Source: Orbilia blumenaviensis
Lineage: Eukaryota; Ascomycota; Orbiliomycetes; Orbiliales; Orbiliaceae
Assembly: GCA_036872755.1 (NCBI GenBank)
Contig: JAVHNS010000013.1
Coordinates: 1,240,001 to 1,304,000 of the forward strand
Reading direction: 5' to 3'
DNA: 64,000 nucleotides
The notes under the pieces are model-generated. The model was not told the DNA's origin and ran no database searches. It saw only the letters and a program-made list of their open reading frames with translations. This document shows, one piece after another, positions 61,301 through 64,000 of the stretch (positions are counted from its first letter, which is position 1; each line of letters opens with the position of its first letter). A program made the translations under genes and the position numbers.

Positions 61301-63704
61301 AGATATTCTGAATAATGAAGTCGGTGGACAGGGTCTGCATGCAGTTTCTTTAGGATGTTATCAAGACTTGGCACCTAGCTTCAGAGGTACCCAAGTTGTG
61401 TTCCAGCACACCAATTCTTCCGTTCTTGCGTGGTTTAAAATGTATGCTTGCCTAAAATGGACTGGACGAACTGGGTTTGCTGCAGACGCTGGGACCTCTT
61501 CCTGTTTCAAGCGACCCACTTTTCAAGGTATAAAACAGGGGATCTAGTGGTCCGCTTGAACCCCTCAACCACAGTATTTGTTGCTAGCGAGATTGCGCAG
61601 GAATGTCACACGTGATCTGAAGCAACAATCCCCTTGGTCCCGGCAACCCAACCGAAAAGGACTATGAGGCTCTGGGAAGCTAGGCAAGGATTTTGACTTT
61701 CCCGTGTGGAAAGAGCCTCTTTGTGACTTCTCGCTTTCGTTCTTGGAAGGCTGTTTTGCCGAAAGGCAAAACAATTCTTATTGGCTCGCCTTGCAAGGGC
61801 ATGACGTTGACCTACCCTCCTCTTTGAGCCTCGTATACCTGGCTCTGTTAGATCTTTTTCAGGAAGTTAATCCCAACTGCCGACATATTCTTCAGTCCAG
61901 ACTAAATCTATGGTATGAAGTTAACCCTGCACATTCTTTTCTTCAGCCCTGTACGACAATACCGTTACATCGTAGATGACGTTACCATCCGGCCACTGTT
62001 CTAGAGAATCTATACTTGTGCTTGTATTTTTTGACTTTAATATCGTTGTCCATGTGAATAGAAGGCAGAATTTGCGAGTTGCATAACATTCTGCCCGAAT
62101 ATTTCCTTAATCTATTCATGGGAACAGCCGTCGTACGGGTACTCGGAAGATGAGACCTTGTGAAGGTGCCACGAGAGTTTCGGTTGCGGTTGGCCACTAA
62201 CTATCCTGATCAAACACTATCGGTCGAGAAAATATGGGTTGAGCAGATATTATGAATAACCTGAGGACGGGGTTTCGGGATTATTATGGATTCCGGTACC
62301 CGGAATGCTAGATTCTGCGATACATCTTTTTTGCTTTCACCGAAATCCGCCAAGTAGGCCAAGCTTTCATATTGGTTTCGGAAGTTTCTCGTAGAATCAA
62401 AATTATATCTATCGTTTGTTCCAGTTGTCTTGATCGAGACCATAAACAGGTTTCTTAGGAAACGATGGTGGTGCGGAGAACGCCTGTGCGCACAAGCTAT
62501 CAGTACCGGGGTTGATCTGGTTTGGCTGCCTTGCAGCGCATTGCGAAAAAGGTAACACTCAAATTCATTCCAAGTATTCGTAATCACACCCGCACGGCAG
62601 AAGAAGGGATTGGTAATCACTCACTAAATTTCTCTCATCCAAATCTTGTGTTCCGCTGGTTTGACTGGTCAAGTTCTGTCAACCTGCATTATGCAGATCT
62701 AGCAGGAAAATTCCGTCCCGTTGGGCTCAAAAAACTTACTTGTAGTGGCATCTATTAGGCTGGTTACGTGCAATCGCACCAGCGGTTGAATAGCTATCAT
62801 TAGAGCACTAGACCGAGGATCTCCGAGAGTAGACCTAACTATTGATGTATTCATCATGATAATGACAGATTTTCGCGGACTTCTTTTAGGATGCTTAAAG
62901 TTCATGAAGAAAGACAAATCTCCAAGCCATCCTATCTTCCATAATATCCGTGAAAGCGGTGGGAGATCGACTGGGGTAGCCAAGGCTCCGCTGTTTAATG
63001 ACGTTCGGTACAACACTCAGTCCGGCAGAACTACTTTGCGTATTTTGAACTTTCCTGTTATCTCCTCATTAATTGCGACTACTAAGTACGTAGTGGGTCT
63101 GCTTTTTACGCTTCGAATTCGTATTTCGACTTTGGGGTGCCAACACGAACAACCGGGTCAATATTTGCATAGCATATACGTATACTTCTTGTTTCGCATA
63201 TACTTTAAGACTCAATTCGCGACCAAGACCCGGATTTTAGAGTTACTATGAAGATTGTAAAATACATCATGATCATCACCGGGCGAAACTTCGAATTCGA
63301 ACTTTCCGGCTCTTATTTTAAGAGCCTAATCTGCGCAACAGCCGGTGCACATTGACGCCATGTTTCTATCATTCTTTTAATCTCGTCCTAAGTGACTTTG
63401 CTAGCTTAGCATCCGTGTGTATGTCTTCCCACACGCGCACGTCAAAGTTTATCCGATGGAGGTTTCGTATTTGCATTGGCTCCTATTTGTGAGGCTCATT
63501 TCCATTGGTTGACAAGGAATCTAGCGAACAAAGATTAAGGTATTCCGCGTCCACGGCTTTACTACCCTTTTGGGTAGGGTATTTCCGGTTTTTAGTGACT
63601 TGCGAGGATAGTTTCCTTTGACTAGCAAAAGCACAGGAGATATATCACAGTCACAGCATCTTTTGACTCCTGACAGTGAACCAGCAGGATTAATCGATCT
63701 TTGA

Positions 63705-63920
63705 TTACCGGGAAGTAACCCGTGGCACGCGGGCAAGCGTGATGTTATTTCCCCTTGATGATAATTGCTCCCGTGCAACTGTGAAGGTACAATCCTTGTC
63801 ACTAAAATTTGTAAGTTGTAGCAAGTATTTGTTGGTGTCCCGGGATTCCTCACCGCCATCGAGCTGGTAAAAATAGAAATTTTCCCCACCGAGGGCCGAC
63901 CCAACACAAACATTGCAAGT
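63705..63920 (-). CDS. Possible last exon of an unidentified gene running off the window
   Basis: Minus-strand frame starting just after a TTAG acceptor at 63921-63924 and ending at TAA 63705-63707, 71 residues. The text looks protein-like (CNVCVGSALGGENFYFYQLD, then RDTNKYLLQLTNFSDKDCTF) with four cysteines and a possible N-glycosylation site. A longer overlapping frame (63976-63521) reads less plausibly. Upstream exons would lie beyond 64000. No family recognised. Confidence 0.3.
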   Translation of the reverse strand, partial: TCNVCVGSALGGENFYFYQLDGGEESRDTNKYLLQLTNFSDKDCTFTVAREQLSSRGNNITLARVPRVTSR

Positions 63921-64000
63921 CTAAGCCGCAAAGAACCATAACATTCCAAGAATAATGATAGACGCAGACCCCGCAAGGTGGCTCAAAGGAATATATGCCA

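Larger units (their letters stand above)
50581..64000. other. Gene-poor 13.4 kb region
   Basis: No intact gene recognised. Open frames here are short, often open on both strands, and domainless (e.g. 56799-57227, 59921-60370, 62699-63251). Exceptions are the two weak candidates listed separately (54676-55309 and 63705-63920). Poly-A runs lie at 53989-54012 (24 nt) and 58720-58734 (15 nt). A short direct repeat around cttcctcgg occurs at about 56520-56548. No transposase or reverse transcriptase motif was seen. Confidence 0.45.

Overview
This is nuclear DNA of a filamentous ascomycete (Pezizomycotina). The genes have many short GT-AG introns (about 45-230 nt) with CTAAC/CTGAC-like branch sites. 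The window also carries a CBM1-tailed polysaccharide lyase, a CK2 regulatory subunit, a CIA30 protein and a ZrfC-type ZIP transporter. Gene content fits a plant- or soil-associated species, perhaps Leotiomycetes; that placement is inference. All exon structures below were built by hand from splice sites and frame continuity.

Layout. 1-3507: 3' part of a secreted PL1 lyase (+). 4087-5701: F-box protein (-). 6630-7976: OTT_1508-type deaminase (-). 9380-10307: small secreted protein (-). 12109-12942: ribosomal protein uL1/L10a (-). 13948-18921: tandem pair of BTB-like proteins (+), the second with FG repeats. 22623-23743: secreted protein (+) flanked by diverged repeats. 25260-26487: aldo/keto reductase (+). 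27061-28287: CK2 beta (-). 29679-31845: ZIP zinc transporter (-), divergent from a GPI-anchored zinc-motif repeat protein (+, 33253-34494). 34495-41898: gene-poor. 41899-43077: caspase-like protein (+). 43842-46188: CorA-like membrane protein (-). 46906-48201: CIA30 protein (+). 48707-50580: type I membrane protein (+). 50581-64000: gene-poor, with one or two possible gene remnants.

The strongest candidate for an undescribed system is the divergent pair at 29679-34494. The ZIP transporter has a long N-terminal region with five ten-residue C-H-x-H-x4-[YWFH]-C modules. The neighbouring predicted wall protein has five C-E-x-H-G-D-H-W-H-C modules. All ten modules are split by an intron at the same place and phase (after the second base of codon 8), so they look homologous and spread by exon duplication. 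The arrangement recalls the divergent zincophore/transporter loci PRA1-ZRT1 (Candida) and aspf2-zrfC (Aspergillus), but the partner is a different, anchored, modular protein. The shared upstream region holds six PacC-type GCCARG hexamers, consistent with alkaline/zinc regulation.

Other genes belong to families often expanded in fungi for stress, self/non-self or turnover roles (OTT_1508 deaminase, caspase-like, F-box, BTB, CorA-like), mixed with housekeeping genes (uL1, CK2 beta, CIA30). No rRNA, tRNA, CRISPR array or intact transposon was recognised.
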